A stretch of 64,000 bases of DNA, from contig NZ_JHZY01000004.1 of NCBI RefSeq assembly GCF_000687915.1, positions 1,312,001 through 1,376,000 of the forward strand, given 5' to 3'. The notes beneath the pieces are model-generated. The model ran no database searches and was not told where the DNA came from. It saw only the letters and a list, made by a program, of their open reading frames with translations. Numbering within the stretch: position 1 is the stretch's first letter; every line of letters starts with the position of its first letter. Source of the DNA: Leeuwenhoekiella sp. MAR_2009_132. GTDB lineage: Bacteria > Bacteroidota > Bacteroidia > Flavobacteriales > Flavobacteriaceae. The translations under genes were made by a program, and so were the position numbers. Positions 33,218-42,327 of this stretch are shown piece by piece.

Positions 33218-33787
33218 ATGAAACGGATAGTGATTTTTGCATCAGGCAGTGGCACAAATGCACAGCGCATCGTAGAATATTTTAAAGATCAAAATGAAGT
33301 AGAGGTAGCGCTCATTTTAAGCAATAAAGCGACTGCAAAAGTTCTAGATCGCGCGGCAAATCTTAATATTAGTGCCTTTAGTTTTAATAAAACGGCGTTT
33401 TATGAGAATGACCATGTTCTTAATCTTGTGAAGTCTGCTAAACCAGATTTAATTGTACTAGCTGGTTTTTTATGGTTATTTCCTGCGTCGATTATACAAT
33501 CTTATACAGGAAAAATAATTAATATACACCCTGCACTACTACCTGCTTACGGGGGTAAAGGAATGTATGGTGCACACGTACACAAAGCTGTGGTGGAGGC
33601 AAAAGAAATCGAATCTGGCATCACTATTCATTATGTAACCGAAAATTATGATGAGGGTGCGATAATTTTTCAGGCTAAAACAAAACTTGATTCAGAAGAA
33701 ACGGCAGATAGTCTTGCTGCTAAAATTCACAAATTAGAATACGAGCATTTTCCCAGAGTTATTGCAGAGCTTTTAGAAAAGCAGTAA
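33218..33787 (+). CDS. purN: Phosphoribosylglycinamide formyltransferase
   Basis: A 189-residue folate-dependent GART transformylase, third step of purine synthesis, moving a formyl group from 10-formyl-THF to GAR. It starts with IVIFASGSGTNAQRI (phosphate loop) and contains INIHPALLPAYGGKGMYG with the catalytic Asn/His pair, and the later conserved Asp in VTENYDEGAIIFQ. Divergent from acpP across 176 bp. purF lies 1.7 kb downstream on the same strand, with RNase H and a PfkB kinase between. Confidence 0.96.
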   Translation: MKRIVIFASGSGTNAQRIVEYFKDQNEVEVALILSNKATAKVLDRAANLNISAFSFNKTAFYENDHVLNLVKSAKPDLIVLAGFLWLFPASIIQSYTGKIINIHPALLPAYGGKGMYGAHVHKAVVEAKEIESGITIHYVTENYDEGAIIFQAKTKLDSEETADSLAAKIHKLEYEHFPRVIAELLEKQ

Positions 33788-33843
33788 ACAATTAAAATAT
33801 CATTGAGATTTCTACCTGTGTGGAAATGAAAAGTAATTTTTCA

Positions 33844-34479
33844 ATGGCTAAAAAAGAAAAGTTCTACGTTGTTTGGCAAGGTAAAAAACCAGGAATCTAC
33901 ACGAAGTGGAAAGATTGCAAAGCTATGATAGATGGTTTTGCAGGTGCGCAGTTTAAATCTTTTGAGTCGTTTACTGAAGCGAAAGCGGCTTACAACAAAG
34001 ATTTTAAAGATGTAAAAGGAAGCTCCAAAACTAAAAAAATACTTTCCGCAGCAGAAAAAGTAAAATACGGTGAGCCTAATCTGTATTCTATTGCTGTTGA
34101 TGCAGCCAGCTCTGGCAATCCCGGCATTATGGAATATCGCGGCGTTGATACACAGACCCAAAAGCAACTCTTTCATCAAGGCCCGTTTAAACAAGGCACT
34201 AATAACATAGGTGAGTTTCTAGCTCTTGTTCACGGCCTCGCTTTTCTAAAGAAAAATAACAGTGATCGCATCATTTACTCAGACTCCAAAATTGCCATAG
34301 GCTGGGTAAAAAAGAAAAAATGCAACACAAAACTTACTGAGAGCCCGCGCAACAAAGATGTTTATGATCTGGTTAGACGTGCCGAAAATTGGTTAAAAAC
34401 AAATACATATACTACTGTAATTGTTAAATGGGAAACAAAAGCCTGGGGAGAAATTCCTGCAGATTTTGGCAGAAAGTAA
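33844..34479 (+). CDS. Ribonuclease H with N-terminal viroplasmin-type domain
   Basis: A 211-residue protein with start chosen at ATG 33844 (MAKKEKFY); GTG 33820 and ATG 33826 are in-frame alternatives. Residues about 3-45 form the RNase H1 N-terminal (caulimovirus viroplasmin) domain, FYVVWQGKKPGIY...AQFKSF, which binds RNA/DNA hybrids. The C-terminal nuclease has Asp in IAVDAAS, Glu in IGEFLALVHG, Asp in IIYSDSK, and Asp in the last residues PADFGRK. It removes RNA from hybrids in the cytoplasm. The catalytic-domain start VDAAS replaces the usual D-G-S/A, a small variation common in this subfamily. Confidence 0.9.
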   Translation: MAKKEKFYVVWQGKKPGIYTKWKDCKAMIDGFAGAQFKSFESFTEAKAAYNKDFKDVKGSSKTKKILSAAEKVKYGEPNLYSIAVDAASSGNPGIMEYRGVDTQTQKQLFHQGPFKQGTNNIGEFLALVHGLAFLKKNNSDRIIYSDSKIAIGWVKKKKCNTKLTESPRNKDVYDLVRRAENWLKTNTYTTVIVKWETKAWGEIPADFGRK

Positions 34480-34529
34480 GTTTAAGTTTACTCTAACGAC
34501 CATTGTTTAAAATTGCACTGGCAAAACTG

Positions 34530-34537
34530 TATATTTG
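34530..34537 (+). promoter_or_regulatory. -7 promoter box for PfkB kinase / purF
   Basis: TATATTTG matches TAnnTTTG exactly, 14 bp before the kinase ATG. The corresponding upstream element is weak (gttta around 34505-34509). Confidence 0.5.
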
Positions 34538-34551
34538 CAAAAATTATTTGA

Positions 34552-35475
34552 ATGCAGAAAATGGTAATTGTAGGCACATGTGCCTTTGATGAAATAGAGT
34601 CTCCCTTTGGAAAAACAGGAAAAATTTTAGGTGGCGCAGGTACTTATATAGGTCTTGCAGCATCTAATTTTGAGATAGACCAGGCTATAGTATCTATTGT
34701 TGGGTCAGATTTTCCTCAGGAATATATAGACATCTTAAAAAATAAAGGTATTAACCTGGAAGGTCTTGAAGTTGTTAAAGACGGAAAGACATTTTTCTGG
34801 AAAGGTCTATACCATAACGACCTTAATTCTCGAGATACCTTAGTTACAGAATTAAATACATTAGCAGATTTTAACCCAATAGTACCTGAAGCTTATAAAG
34901 ATTCAGAGATTGTAGTTCTGGGCAATTTGCATCCTTTAGTTCAACTTTCTGTATTAGAGCAGATGAATACTAAGCCTAAACTTGCTATTCTGGACACTAT
35001 GAATTTCTGGATGGATAGTGCATTAGAAGATTTGAAAAAGGTAATCGCTCGCGTTGATGTCATAACTATAAATGATGAAGAGGCACGACAACTAAGTGGA
35101 GAATATTCACTTGTAGTTGCCGCCCAGAAAATATCAGAAATGGGACCTCGCTTTGTAGTAATTAAAAAAGGAGAGCACGGCGCTTTATTATTTGAAGGTA
35201 GTAATATCTTCTTTGCACCCGCATTGCCTTTAGAAGAAGTTTTTGATCCTACCGGAGCAGGTGACACATTTGCAGGAGGCTTTGCAGGATATCTAGCAAG
35301 TTCTGGTGATCTTTCTTTTGAAAATATGAAACGGGCCATTATACACGGCTCAAATCTAGCCTCGTTTTGTGTAGAAAAATTTGGCACCGAGCGAATGCAA
35401 GATTTAAAACCAGACGAAATAAACCAGCGTTTGCTAGAATTTAAAGCGTTAACGCAATTTAATATAGACCTATAA
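34552..35475 (+). CDS. PfkB-family sugar/nucleoside kinase
   Basis: A 307-residue ribokinase-fold kinase. Substrate-binding GGAGTYIGLAASNF is at about 26-39, and the anion-hole / catalytic-base motif DPTGAGDTFAGGFAGYL is near 228-244 (catalytic Asp in GAGD). It phosphorylates a sugar or nucleoside hydroxyl with ATP. The placement between purN/RNase H and purF makes a nucleoside kinase for purine salvage plausible, but sequence alone does not separate it from sugar kinases. purF starts 50 bp downstream, behind a stable hairpin. Confidence 0.88.
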   Translation: MQKMVIVGTCAFDEIESPFGKTGKILGGAGTYIGLAASNFEIDQAIVSIVGSDFPQEYIDILKNKGINLEGLEVVKDGKTFFWKGLYHNDLNSRDTLVTELNTLADFNPIVPEAYKDSEIVVLGNLHPLVQLSVLEQMNTKPKLAILDTMNFWMDSALEDLKKVIARVDVITINDEEARQLSGEYSLVVAAQKISEMGPRFVVIKKGEHGALLFEGSNIFFAPALPLEEVFDPTGAGDTFAGGFAGYLASSGDLSFENMKRAIIHGSNLASFCVEKFGTERMQDLKPDEINQRLLEFKALTQFNIDL

Positions 35476-35482
35476 AACAACC

Positions 35483-35508
35483 GCGCCCTCTTCTAACGAA
35501 GGGGGCGC
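35483..35508 (+). promoter_or_regulatory. Strong hairpin upstream of purF without T-run
   Basis: gcgccctcttc (35483-35493) pairs with gaagggggcgc (35498-35508) over 11 bp with one G-U, around the loop taac. It ends 17 bp before the purF ATG and is followed by caaacattt, not a T-run. It could be a weak terminator of the kinase gene, a barrier to decay, or a control element for purF. Confidence 0.55.
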
Positions 35509-35525
35509 AAACATTTGACTAAGCT

Positions 35526-37424
35526 ATGAGTGATGCAATTAAGCATGAATGTGGAATTTCGGTAATACGCTTACTAAAACCTTTAGAGTATTACAAGGAG
35601 AAGTATGGCAGTGCATTTTATGGTGTAAATAAGATGTATTTAATGATGGAAAAGCAGCACAACCGCGGTCAGGATGGCGCAGGGTTTGCCAGCATTAAAT
35701 TAGACGTAGCGCCGGGAGAGCGTTATATAAGCAGACAACGATCTATAGCACAACAACCTATTCAAGATATATTTGCTCAGATAAACTCAAGAATTAATGA
35801 GACACTTCTAGAGCACCCCGAGTATGCAGATGATGTTGCGTTACAAAAAAAGTTTGTGCCGTATATAGGTGAATTATTACTTGGGCACGTTCGGTATGGT
35901 ACCTTCGGAAAAAACAGTGTTGAAAATGTACATCCGTTTTTAAGACAAAACAACTGGATGCATCGTAATCTTATCGTTGCAGGTAACTTTAATATGACCA
36001 ATGTTTTTCAGCTTTTTAATAAGCTTGTAGAACTGGGTCAGCATCCTAAAGAAAAAGCAGACACTATTACCGTAATGGAAAAAATAGGTCACTTTCTTGA
36101 TGATGCGGTTGCTAAAATTTATAAGAAGTTAAAAAAAGAGGGTTTTTCAAAATTTGAAGCTTCTCCACAAATTGCAGAGCGTTTAAATATCGCAAAAATA
36201 TTAAAGAAAGCTTCAAGAGATTGGGATGGCGGTTACGCTATGGCCGGTCTGTTAGGTCACGGTGATGCCTTTGTATTGCGTGATCCTTCTGGGATTAGAC
36301 CTGCTTATTACTATCAAGATGATGAAGTGGTTGTGGTAGCAAGTGAGCGACCTGTAATACAAACTGTTTTTAATGCAAAATTTGAAGATGTTCAGGAATT
36401 AGATCCTGGCCATGCGATCATAATTAAAAAAAGCGGAGCAACTTCTATAGAAAAAGTTCAGGAACCTCGTGAGCGCAAAGCCTGTTCTTTTGAACGTATT
36501 TATTTCTCAAGAGGTAGTGATGCCGAAATTTATCAAGAGCGCAAAGAACTTGGCCGTTTATTAATGCCCGAAGTTTTAAAACATATCAATCACGATACCC
36601 AGAATACTGTTTTTAGCTATATCCCCAATACTGCTGAAACTTCATTTTACGGTATGGTTGAAGCAGCACAAGAAGAGCTTGACACCCAAAAGACTGCAGA
36701 GATTCTTGAACATCGCGAAACTCTTGACAAGGAAGGGTTAAATAAGATCTTAGCAAAAAAACTACGAACAGAGAAAATTGCTATTAAAGATGTTAAACTA
36801 CGTACGTTCATAACGGAAGATAGCAGTAGAGATGATCTTGTTGCACATGTTTACGATGTAACGTATGGAGTAGTGAAGCCCACAGATAATCTGGTTATTA
36901 TAGATGACAGTATTGTACGAGGAACAACTCTTAAAAAGAGTATTATCAAAATGTTATCTCGCTTAAACCCTAAGAAAATTGTTGTGGTATCGTCTGCACC
37001 TCAAATACGATATCCAGATTGCTACGGAATCGATATGGCAAAGTTGCAAGATTTTATTGCTTTTAGAGCCGCTATTGCGTTACTTGAAGAAACAAAACAA
37101 GAACACATAATAAATGAGGTTTATGAAAAATCATTATCTCAAACTGGTTTTGAAGATAAAGATGTGATCAATTATGTAAAAGAAATTTATGCTCCTTTTA
37201 CAGATGAGCAAATTTCTGATAAGATTGCACAACTACTTGTAGATGAAACAATACAAACAGAGGTAAGCGTTATTTATCAAAAAGTATCTAACCTACACTT
37301 AGCTTGCCCTAAGAATTTAGGAGATTGGTACTTTACAGGAGATTATCCAACTGCAGGAGGAAATCGCGTTGTAAACCGTGCTTTTATCAATTATGTAGAG
37401 GGAAGTTTAAAAAGAGCGTATTAA
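35526..37424 (+). CDS. purF: Amidophosphoribosyltransferase (long flavobacterial form)
   Basis: A 632-residue enzyme, clearly longer than the ~470-510 residues usual for PurF. Cys9 in HECGISVI would be the N-terminal catalytic nucleophile after removal of eight residues. The glutaminase half also has HNRGQDGAGF and LGHVRYGTFG. The phosphoribosyltransferase half has the PRPP loop IIDDSIVRGTTLKK and RKACSFERIYFSRG. Extra length lies mainly in insertions about 165-210 and 370-420 and at the C-terminus. It makes phosphoribosylamine, the first purine-specific step, although such long forms could differ in control. Terminator at 37544-37571. Confidence 0.9.
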   Translation: MSDAIKHECGISVIRLLKPLEYYKEKYGSAFYGVNKMYLMMEKQHNRGQDGAGFASIKLDVAPGERYISRQRSIAQQPIQDIFAQINSRINETLLEHPEYADDVALQKKFVPYIGELLLGHVRYGTFGKNSVENVHPFLRQNNWMHRNLIVAGNFNMTNVFQLFNKLVELGQHPKEKADTITVMEKIGHFLDDAVAKIYKKLKKEGFSKFEASPQIAERLNIAKILKKASRDWDGGYAMAGLLGHGDAFVLRDPSGIRPAYYYQDDEVVVVASERPVIQTVFNAKFEDVQELDPGHAIIIKKSGATSIEKVQEPRERKACSFERIYFSRGSDAEIYQERKELGRLLMPEVLKHINHDTQNTVFSYIPNTAETSFYGMVEAAQEELDTQKTAEILEHRETLDKEGLNKILAKKLRTEKIAIKDVKLRTFITEDSSRDDLVAHVYDVTYGVVKPTDNLVIIDDSIVRGTTLKKSIIKMLSRLNPKKIVVVSSAPQIRYPDCYGIDMAKLQDFIAFRAAIALLEETKQEHIINEVYEKSLSQTGFEDKDVINYVKEIYAPFTDEQISDKIAQLLVDETIQTEVSVIYQKVSNLHLACPKNLGDWYFTGDYPTAGGNRVVNRAFINYVEGSLKRAY

Positions 37425-37464
37425 AATGGCACTTAAACTGATAATTTCGCAGTTTATCTAAAAG

Positions 37465-37571
37465 TTTGTTTACTGTAAATTATACATGGTATTTTAGTTT
37501 CTACCAGAGCATAAGTAGGTTAAGTTCATGGTAGATTTGGGGCAAAAAAGGTGGATTTATCCACCTTTTTT
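37465..37571 (+). ncRNA. Candidate small RNA between purF and repeat array
   Basis: TTTG (37465-37468), 21 nt, then TATTTTAG (37490-37497), a one-mismatch -7 box, would start a transcript near 37503. What follows is a ~70-nt stretch with ctacca/tggtag arms (37501-37506, 37529-37534) and a perfect 12-bp terminator (37544-37555 with 37560-37571) ending in TTTTTT. A short structured RNA is possible; equally this may be just the purF 3' end. No homologous RNA family is recognised. Confidence 0.25.
37544..37571 (+). terminator. Terminator of purF
   Basis: Arms aaaaaaggtgga / tccacctttttt pair perfectly over 12 bp around a 4-nt loop and end in T-run. Its right arm is the first bases of unit 1 of the adjoining repeat array. 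Confidence 0.9.
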
Positions 37572-38230
37572 ATTTGACCCAAATTGGGGTGGCGAGTTTT
37601 CTAAAAATTTTCCTGAATAACAATAGCACGGTAAAACCCTGTAAATGCAAATGCCGAAAACTCACAGCGAGCCGTTTTCAACTCCTGTCTTATTCCACCT
37701 TTTTTATTTGACCCAAATTGGGGTGGCGAGTTTTCTGAAAATTTCCCTGAAAAACAATAGCTCGGTATAAGCTTTTAAATCGAAAACTGAAAACTCTTGC
37801 GAGCCGCACTCACCTTTCGGTTTATTCCACCTTTTTTATTTGACCCAAATTGGGGTGGCGAGCTTTCTAAAAATTTCCCTGAATAACAATAGCACGGTAA
37901 AACCCTGTAAATGCAAATGCCGAAAACTCACAGCGAGCCGTACTCACTTTAAAGTTTACTCCACCTTTTTTATTTGACCCAAATTGGGGTGGCGAGCTTT
38001 CTAAAAATTTCCCTGAATAACAATAGCACGGTAAAACCCTGTAAATGCAAAAGCCGAAAACTCATTGCGAGCCGCTTTTAACTCCTGTCTTATTCCACTT
38101 TTTTATTTGACCCAAATTGGGGTGGCGAGTTTTCTAAAATTCCCCCTGAATAGCGAGATACAATACTATAGATCAAAAGCTGAAAACTCATTGCGAGCCG
38201 CACTCACCTTTCCGTTTACTCCACCTTTTT
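37561..38230. repeat. Tandem array of five ~134-bp units plus a partial sixth
   Basis: Units begin at 37561, 37695, 37827, 37961 and 38095; a truncated sixth begins at 38221. Spacings are 134, 132, 134, 134 and 126 bp. Each starts ccaccttttttatttgaccc and continues aaattggggtggcgag, so each holds the nested inverted repeats CCACC...GGTGG and CCCAA-A-TTGGG. A second pair GAGTTTTC...GAAAACTC spans the unit, which closes with gcgagccg. The first ~50 bp are nearly invariant, while the middle and tail vary in a mosaic way: units 1 and 4 share one tail, 2 and 5 another. The array fills most of the 988-bp gap between purF and sodA. No open frame of note runs through it. Confidence 0.95.
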
Positions 38231-38367
38231 GAAAAAATAGATCTTAGTGGGAGACAAAACTGTGCATATATCTAATTTGACTCAGTTACATGTTTGCTTC
38301 GGTAATAACATTTCACAACCCATATCCTCCAACTTATACAAACTCATTTAAAATTGAGCATAAAAAA

Positions 38368-38390
38368 AACCCGGAATAGTATTCCGGGTT
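38368..38390 (-). terminator. Terminator of sodA
   Basis: 10-bp perfect arms aacccggaat / attccgggtt around a 3-nt loop, followed on the minus strand by a long T-run. It lies 23 bp after the sodA stop. The stretch 38231-38367 shows nothing recognisable. Confidence 0.9.
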
Positions 38391-38412
38391 CATAAAAACA
38401 AATTAATGTTTC

Positions 38413-39021
38413 TTATTTATTTTGAGCGTAACGGCTAGAAACCTCTTTCCAATTGATTACATTAAAGAATGCATCAATATAATCTGGTCTCTTGTTTTGG
38501 TATTTTAAGTAATAGGCGTGTTCCCACACATCTAATCCTAAAATTGGAGTTCCACCGCAGCCTACTTCTGGCATCAACGGGTTATCCTGATTAGGTGTAG
38601 AACATACTTCTACTTTTCCGCCTTCGTGAACACAAAGCCAAGCCCAACCTGAACCGAATTGGCTTCCTGCTGCGCTACTAAATTTATCTTTAAAAGCTTC
38701 AAAAGAACCATATGCAGCATTTATAGCCTCAGCTAACTCTCCTGTAGGCTCGCCACCTCCATCTGGAGACATTATGTCCCAAAAGAGACTGTGATTATAA
38801 AAACCACCACCATTGTTACGTACGGCACTATTAGACATATCTAGATTTATTAAGATATTCTCTATAGTTTTACCTTCAAGGTCTGTACCTTCAATAGCTG
38901 CATTTAATTTACTGGTGTAACCTGCGTGATGCTTACCGTGGTGAATTTCCATGGTTTGTGCATCTATACTAGGTTCTAATGCATCTTTGGCATATTTTAA
39001 ACTTGGAAGTTGAAATGACAT
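38413..39021 (-). CDS. sodA: Superoxide dismutase, Mn/Fe family
   Basis: A 202-residue cytoplasmic superoxide dismutase, which converts superoxide to peroxide and oxygen. Metal ligands are visible in [11 protein letters not shown] (His near 27), NHSLFW, and DVWEHAYYL (Asp and His). [10 protein letters not shown] and the Gln in TPNQDNP fit Mn-type or cambialistic enzymes better than strict Fe-type ones, but metal use cannot be settled from sequence. Stand-alone gene with its own promoter (39060-39067) and terminator. Confidence 0.96.
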   Translation of the reverse strand: MSFQLPSLKYAKDALEPSIDAQTMEIHHGKHHAGYTSKLNAAIEGTDLEGKTIENILINLDMSNSAVRNNGGGFYNHSLFWDIMSPDGGGEPTGELAEAINAAYGSFEAFKDKFSSAAGSQFGSGWAWLCVHEGGKVEVCSTPNQDNPLMPEVGCGGTPILGLDVWEHAYYLKYQNKRPDYIDAFFNVINWKEVSSRYAQNK

Positions 39022-39059
39022 TTTTATTTATTTTTTTCGTTAATATAATAGTTGTTCCC

Positions 39060-39067
39060 CAAAGATA
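39060..39067 (-). promoter_or_regulatory. -7 promoter box for sodA
   Basis: The minus strand reads TATCTTTG, a full TAnnTTTG match, 38 bp before the ATG. A T-rich run lies near the -33 position rather than a clear TTTG. Confidence 0.55.
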
Positions 39068-39183
39068 GCAATTCAGCACCCGTATTAAAAACAACACGTG
39101 TTATAAAAGTCTTAAGGTTTAAATACTAATCGCTTATAACACACTCATATAATTAGTATTAACATTTTTACCATCTTGAATCT

Positions 39184-42100
39184 ATGCAAGATCTACCTAC
39201 TATCTCTATATACAATGCTTCAGCTGGCGCAGGAAAAACTTTTGCTCTAGTTAAAAATTATCTTGTAATTCTTTTTAAAAGTAAAAACGAATTCAAATAC
39301 CGCCGCATTCTCGCCATAACATTTACAAACAAAGCGGTCGCCGAAATGAAGTTGCGTATTGTAGACAACCTACAGGCGTTTACTCATGATGATATTTTTG
39401 ATAATCCGGGTCCAATGCTGCTTTCAATCGAAGAAGAGACCGGTTTAAAACGAACCGAAATTCAGCAAAAATCAAAGCGCCTCTTAAAGAATATCGTTCA
39501 GGATTTTGCATCATTTGATGTGGTAACTATAGATAATTTTACCCATCGGGTCATACGTACATTTGCACATGATTTAAAAATTCCACAAAATTTTGAAGTT
39601 GAACTCAATACTCAAGATGTTTTAGAGCAGGCTGTAGATAAGTTAATTGACAAAGCGGGTAAAGATGATTTAGTAACACAAGTGCTACTCGATTATGCCT
39701 TAGAAAAGATTGACAGTGACCGAAGCTGGGATATATCAAGAGACTTTTATGAGATTAGCAGACTGCTTTTAAGCGAAAATGACAGAGCCTATTTAAAAAT
39801 GCTGGAGGGTAAATCATTGAAGGATTTTGCAGACTTAAAAGAGTTTATAAAAAAAAGCTCTTCACAGCTTGAAAAAGGAATATTAGAAAAAGCGAAATCA
39901 TTGCTCGGTTTTATTGCCTCAAACGGACTCGAAGAAGGCCATTTTAAAGGAAAATATTTGCCCAAAGCAGTAACAAAAATTAGTGAAGGCATTTTTGCTA
40001 TTAATACTGCTTCGGCGTGGGTTGCAAATTTGGGTGAGGAACCCATGTATACTAAAACTCAAAAGCAGCCTATAAAAGATATTTTAGACCAGATTGCACC
40101 AGAAATCGCTCTTCAATTTAATGTGATAAAACACGACATATTAAATTTGAGTTTTCAAGAAGAACTGTATAAAAAAATCACTCCGTTATCTGTTTTACAA
40201 GCAATACAGGAGGAAGTAGATAAAATTAAAGCCAAAAATAACCTCATTTTAATTTCAGACTTTAATGAACTTATTCATAAAAATATAGCAAATCAACCTA
40301 CCCCTTTTATTTACGAGCGACTGGGTGAGCGTTATGAAAATTACTTTATAGATGAATTTCAAGATACTTCGCGCTTACAGTGGGAAAATCTCGTGCCCTT
40401 AATAGACAATGCGGTTAGCGTTAATCAAACTGAAGATTTATCAAATAGTCTGATGCTCGTAGGCGACCCTAAACAGGCAATTTATAGATGGCGTGGTGGC
40501 GAGGCAGCTCAATTTATAGAGTTATCTAACGGTAAAAATCCGTTTCAGAATGAAAATAAAGACGTTATAAATCTTCCCTTTAATTATAGAAGTTATGATA
40601 AGATTATAGCATTTAACAATACATTCTTCAGCAAACTTGCAGATGTTTTTGAAAATGTAGACTATAAAAAAATATATACCGAAGGAAACGCACAACGCGT
40701 AAATACAAAGCAAGGTGGCTATGTTGCTATTTCATTTATAGATGCTGTAAATAAAGAGGAAGCTGTGCCTTTGTATCTAGACGAGGTGGTCAAGACTATT
40801 TATTCGTGCCTGGAAAATGGTTTTACACTTAATGAGCTTTGTATACTGGTTAGAAAAAATTCAGAAGGTGTAGCTATAGCCCAGCGCTTACAAGAACAAA
40901 ATATACCGGTAATATCTAGTGAGAGTTTACTTTTAAAACAGTCTTCTCAAGTACAGTTTATAGTAAATCTGCTGCATTATACAATTGAAAATGAATCTAA
41001 CGCTATAAGCATAAAACTACTAGAATATCTTGCTGAAGAATTTCTAAATATTGAAAATCGCCATGCCTTTTATAAAAACAATTTAATTTTTAATGGTTCT
41101 GAGCTATTAAAAAATGCGTTAGGTGTGAATTCTCATTTTGATTTTACACAATGCGCTACATTACCTCTTTACGAAGCTGTAGAATACATTGTAAGAAGTT
41201 TTAACCTTCAAAAAAGCGGAGGAGCCTACCTTCAATTCTTTTTAGACGCTGTTTATGACTTTACACAAAAGAATTCTGGCGGTGTTCCTGAATTTATTAC
41301 CTGGTGGAATCGCAAACAGGATAAGCTAAGCATAAGTACACCTCCCGCCTCAAAGGCTGTGCAAATAATGACGGTTCACAAAGCGAAGGGCTTAGAATTT
41401 CCGGTTGTTATTTATCCGTTTGCAGATAGCGATTTGTATCCTAGAAATTCAGATTCTTATAATTGGTATTTACCCAACGCTGGTGAATTCTTAGATTTTA
41501 AGGCCTTATTAATAGGTCAAAAAAATGAGCTCACCCAATTTAATGAGCAGACAGCGGCACTTTACCACGTAAAAAGAAGTTTACAACAACTGGATAATAT
41601 TAATATTCTTTATGTTGCTTTGACGCGTAGTGTTGAACAACTACACATTATAACTAATAAGGGGGCGCTTAGCAAAGCAGAGCCAAAAACATTTTCTGAT
41701 CTATTTATGAACTTCGTTAATCAGGATCCCAACTTTACTGAAGATACTCTCTATTATTCCATAGGAAATGAAAAACGAACTTCAAAGCCAAAAAATCTGG
41801 TTCAATCTTCAGAAAATTTAGAATTAACGAGTACTTCTAAAGAAGAACACAATTTAATTATGGTTACCCAGGCAGATTTTCTATGGAACACAGAACTTGT
41901 TGAAGCCATAAATCTAGGTAATGTAATTCATGAACTAATGGAAAATATTGAAGTAGAAGAAGATGTTGATTTAGCCATTAAAAGAGCTCTTACATTAGGA
42001 TTAATAGATACAGCTAATTATCAAAAGTTAAACAATAATTTAAAAGAACTTATAGCTAAGTTGAAACCCGAGGGTTTCTTTAATCGTGCCCATTTTATTT

Positions 42101-42327
42101 TAAATGAACGAGATATAAACTTAAAAGGTAAAACTATTAGACCAGACCGTTTGGAACTTAATGACAAGAATGAAGCCTGGCTATTAGATTATAAAACCGG
42201 ATTAAAAAATGAGGCACATAGTAAACAAATAAATTCTTATTCCCAGGCACTCATTGCAATGGGATATACAATCAAGAAGCAATTAATAGTATATCTAAAT
42301 GATGAAATTCAATTATTCACACCTTAA
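39184..42327 (+). CDS. UvrD/AddA-like helicase-nuclease
   Basis: A 1047-residue superfamily I helicase fused to a C-terminal nuclease, as in AddA. The Walker A loop NASAGAGKT is at about residues 11-19; Walker B is in YFIDEFQDTSRLQW; motif III-like GDPKQAIYRWRGGE, motif V QIMTVHKAKGLEFPVV, and motif VI LYVALTRSVEQLHI follow. The nuclease signature RPDRLELNDKNEAWLLDYKTG closes the protein. It should unwind and resect double-strand DNA ends for recombination. The AddB-like partner is at 45553, separated by two OmpA genes. The name addA is by analogy; pairing and Chi recognition are not shown. Confidence 0.9.
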   Translation: MQDLPTISIYNASAGAGKTFALVKNYLVILFKSKNEFKYRRILAITFTNKAVAEMKLRIVDNLQAFTHDDIFDNPGPMLLSIEEETGLKRTEIQQKSKRLLKNIVQDFASFDVVTIDNFTHRVIRTFAHDLKIPQNFEVELNTQDVLEQAVDKLIDKAGKDDLVTQVLLDYALEKIDSDRSWDISRDFYEISRLLLSENDRAYLKMLEGKSLKDFADLKEFIKKSSSQLEKGILEKAKSLLGFIASNGLEEGHFKGKYLPKAVTKISEGIFAINTASAWVANLGEEPMYTKTQKQPIKDILDQIAPEIALQFNVIKHDILNLSFQEELYKKITPLSVLQAIQEEVDKIKAKNNLILISDFNELIHKNIANQPTPFIYERLGERYENYFIDEFQDTSRLQWENLVPLIDNAVSVNQTEDLSNSLMLVGDPKQAIYRWRGGEAAQFIELSNGKNPFQNENKDVINLPFNYRSYDKIIAFNNTFFSKLADVFENVDYKKIYTEGNAQRVNTKQGGYVAISFIDAVNKEEAVPLYLDEVVKTIYSCLENGFTLNELCILVRKNSEGVAIAQRLQEQNIPVISSESLLLKQSSQVQFIVNLLHYTIENESNAISIKLLEYLAEEFLNIENRHAFYKNNLIFNGSELLKNALGVNSHFDFTQCATLPLYEAVEYIVRSFNLQKSGGAYLQFFLDAVYDFTQKNSGGVPEFITWWNRKQDKLSISTPPASKAVQIMTVHKAKGLEFPVVIYPFADSDLYPRNSDSYNWYLPNAGEFLDFKALLIGQKNELTQFNEQTAALYHVKRSLQQLDNINILYVALTRSVEQLHIITNKGALSKAEPKTFSDLFMNFVNQDPNFTEDTLYYSIGNEKRTSKPKNLVQSSENLELTSTSKEEHNLIMVTQADFLWNTELVEAINLGNVIHELMENIEVEEDVDLAIKRALTLGLIDTANYQKLNNNLKELIAKLKPEGFFNRAHFILNERDINLKGKTIRPDRLELNDKNEAWLLDYKTGLKNEAHSKQINSYSQALIAMGYTIKKQLIVYLNDEIQLFTP

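Noticed and set aside
37561..38230. CRISPR array.
   Set aside because: Repeat period is ~134 bp, the repeated part is long and the variable parts are related to each other rather than unique spacers; no cas gene is nearby.
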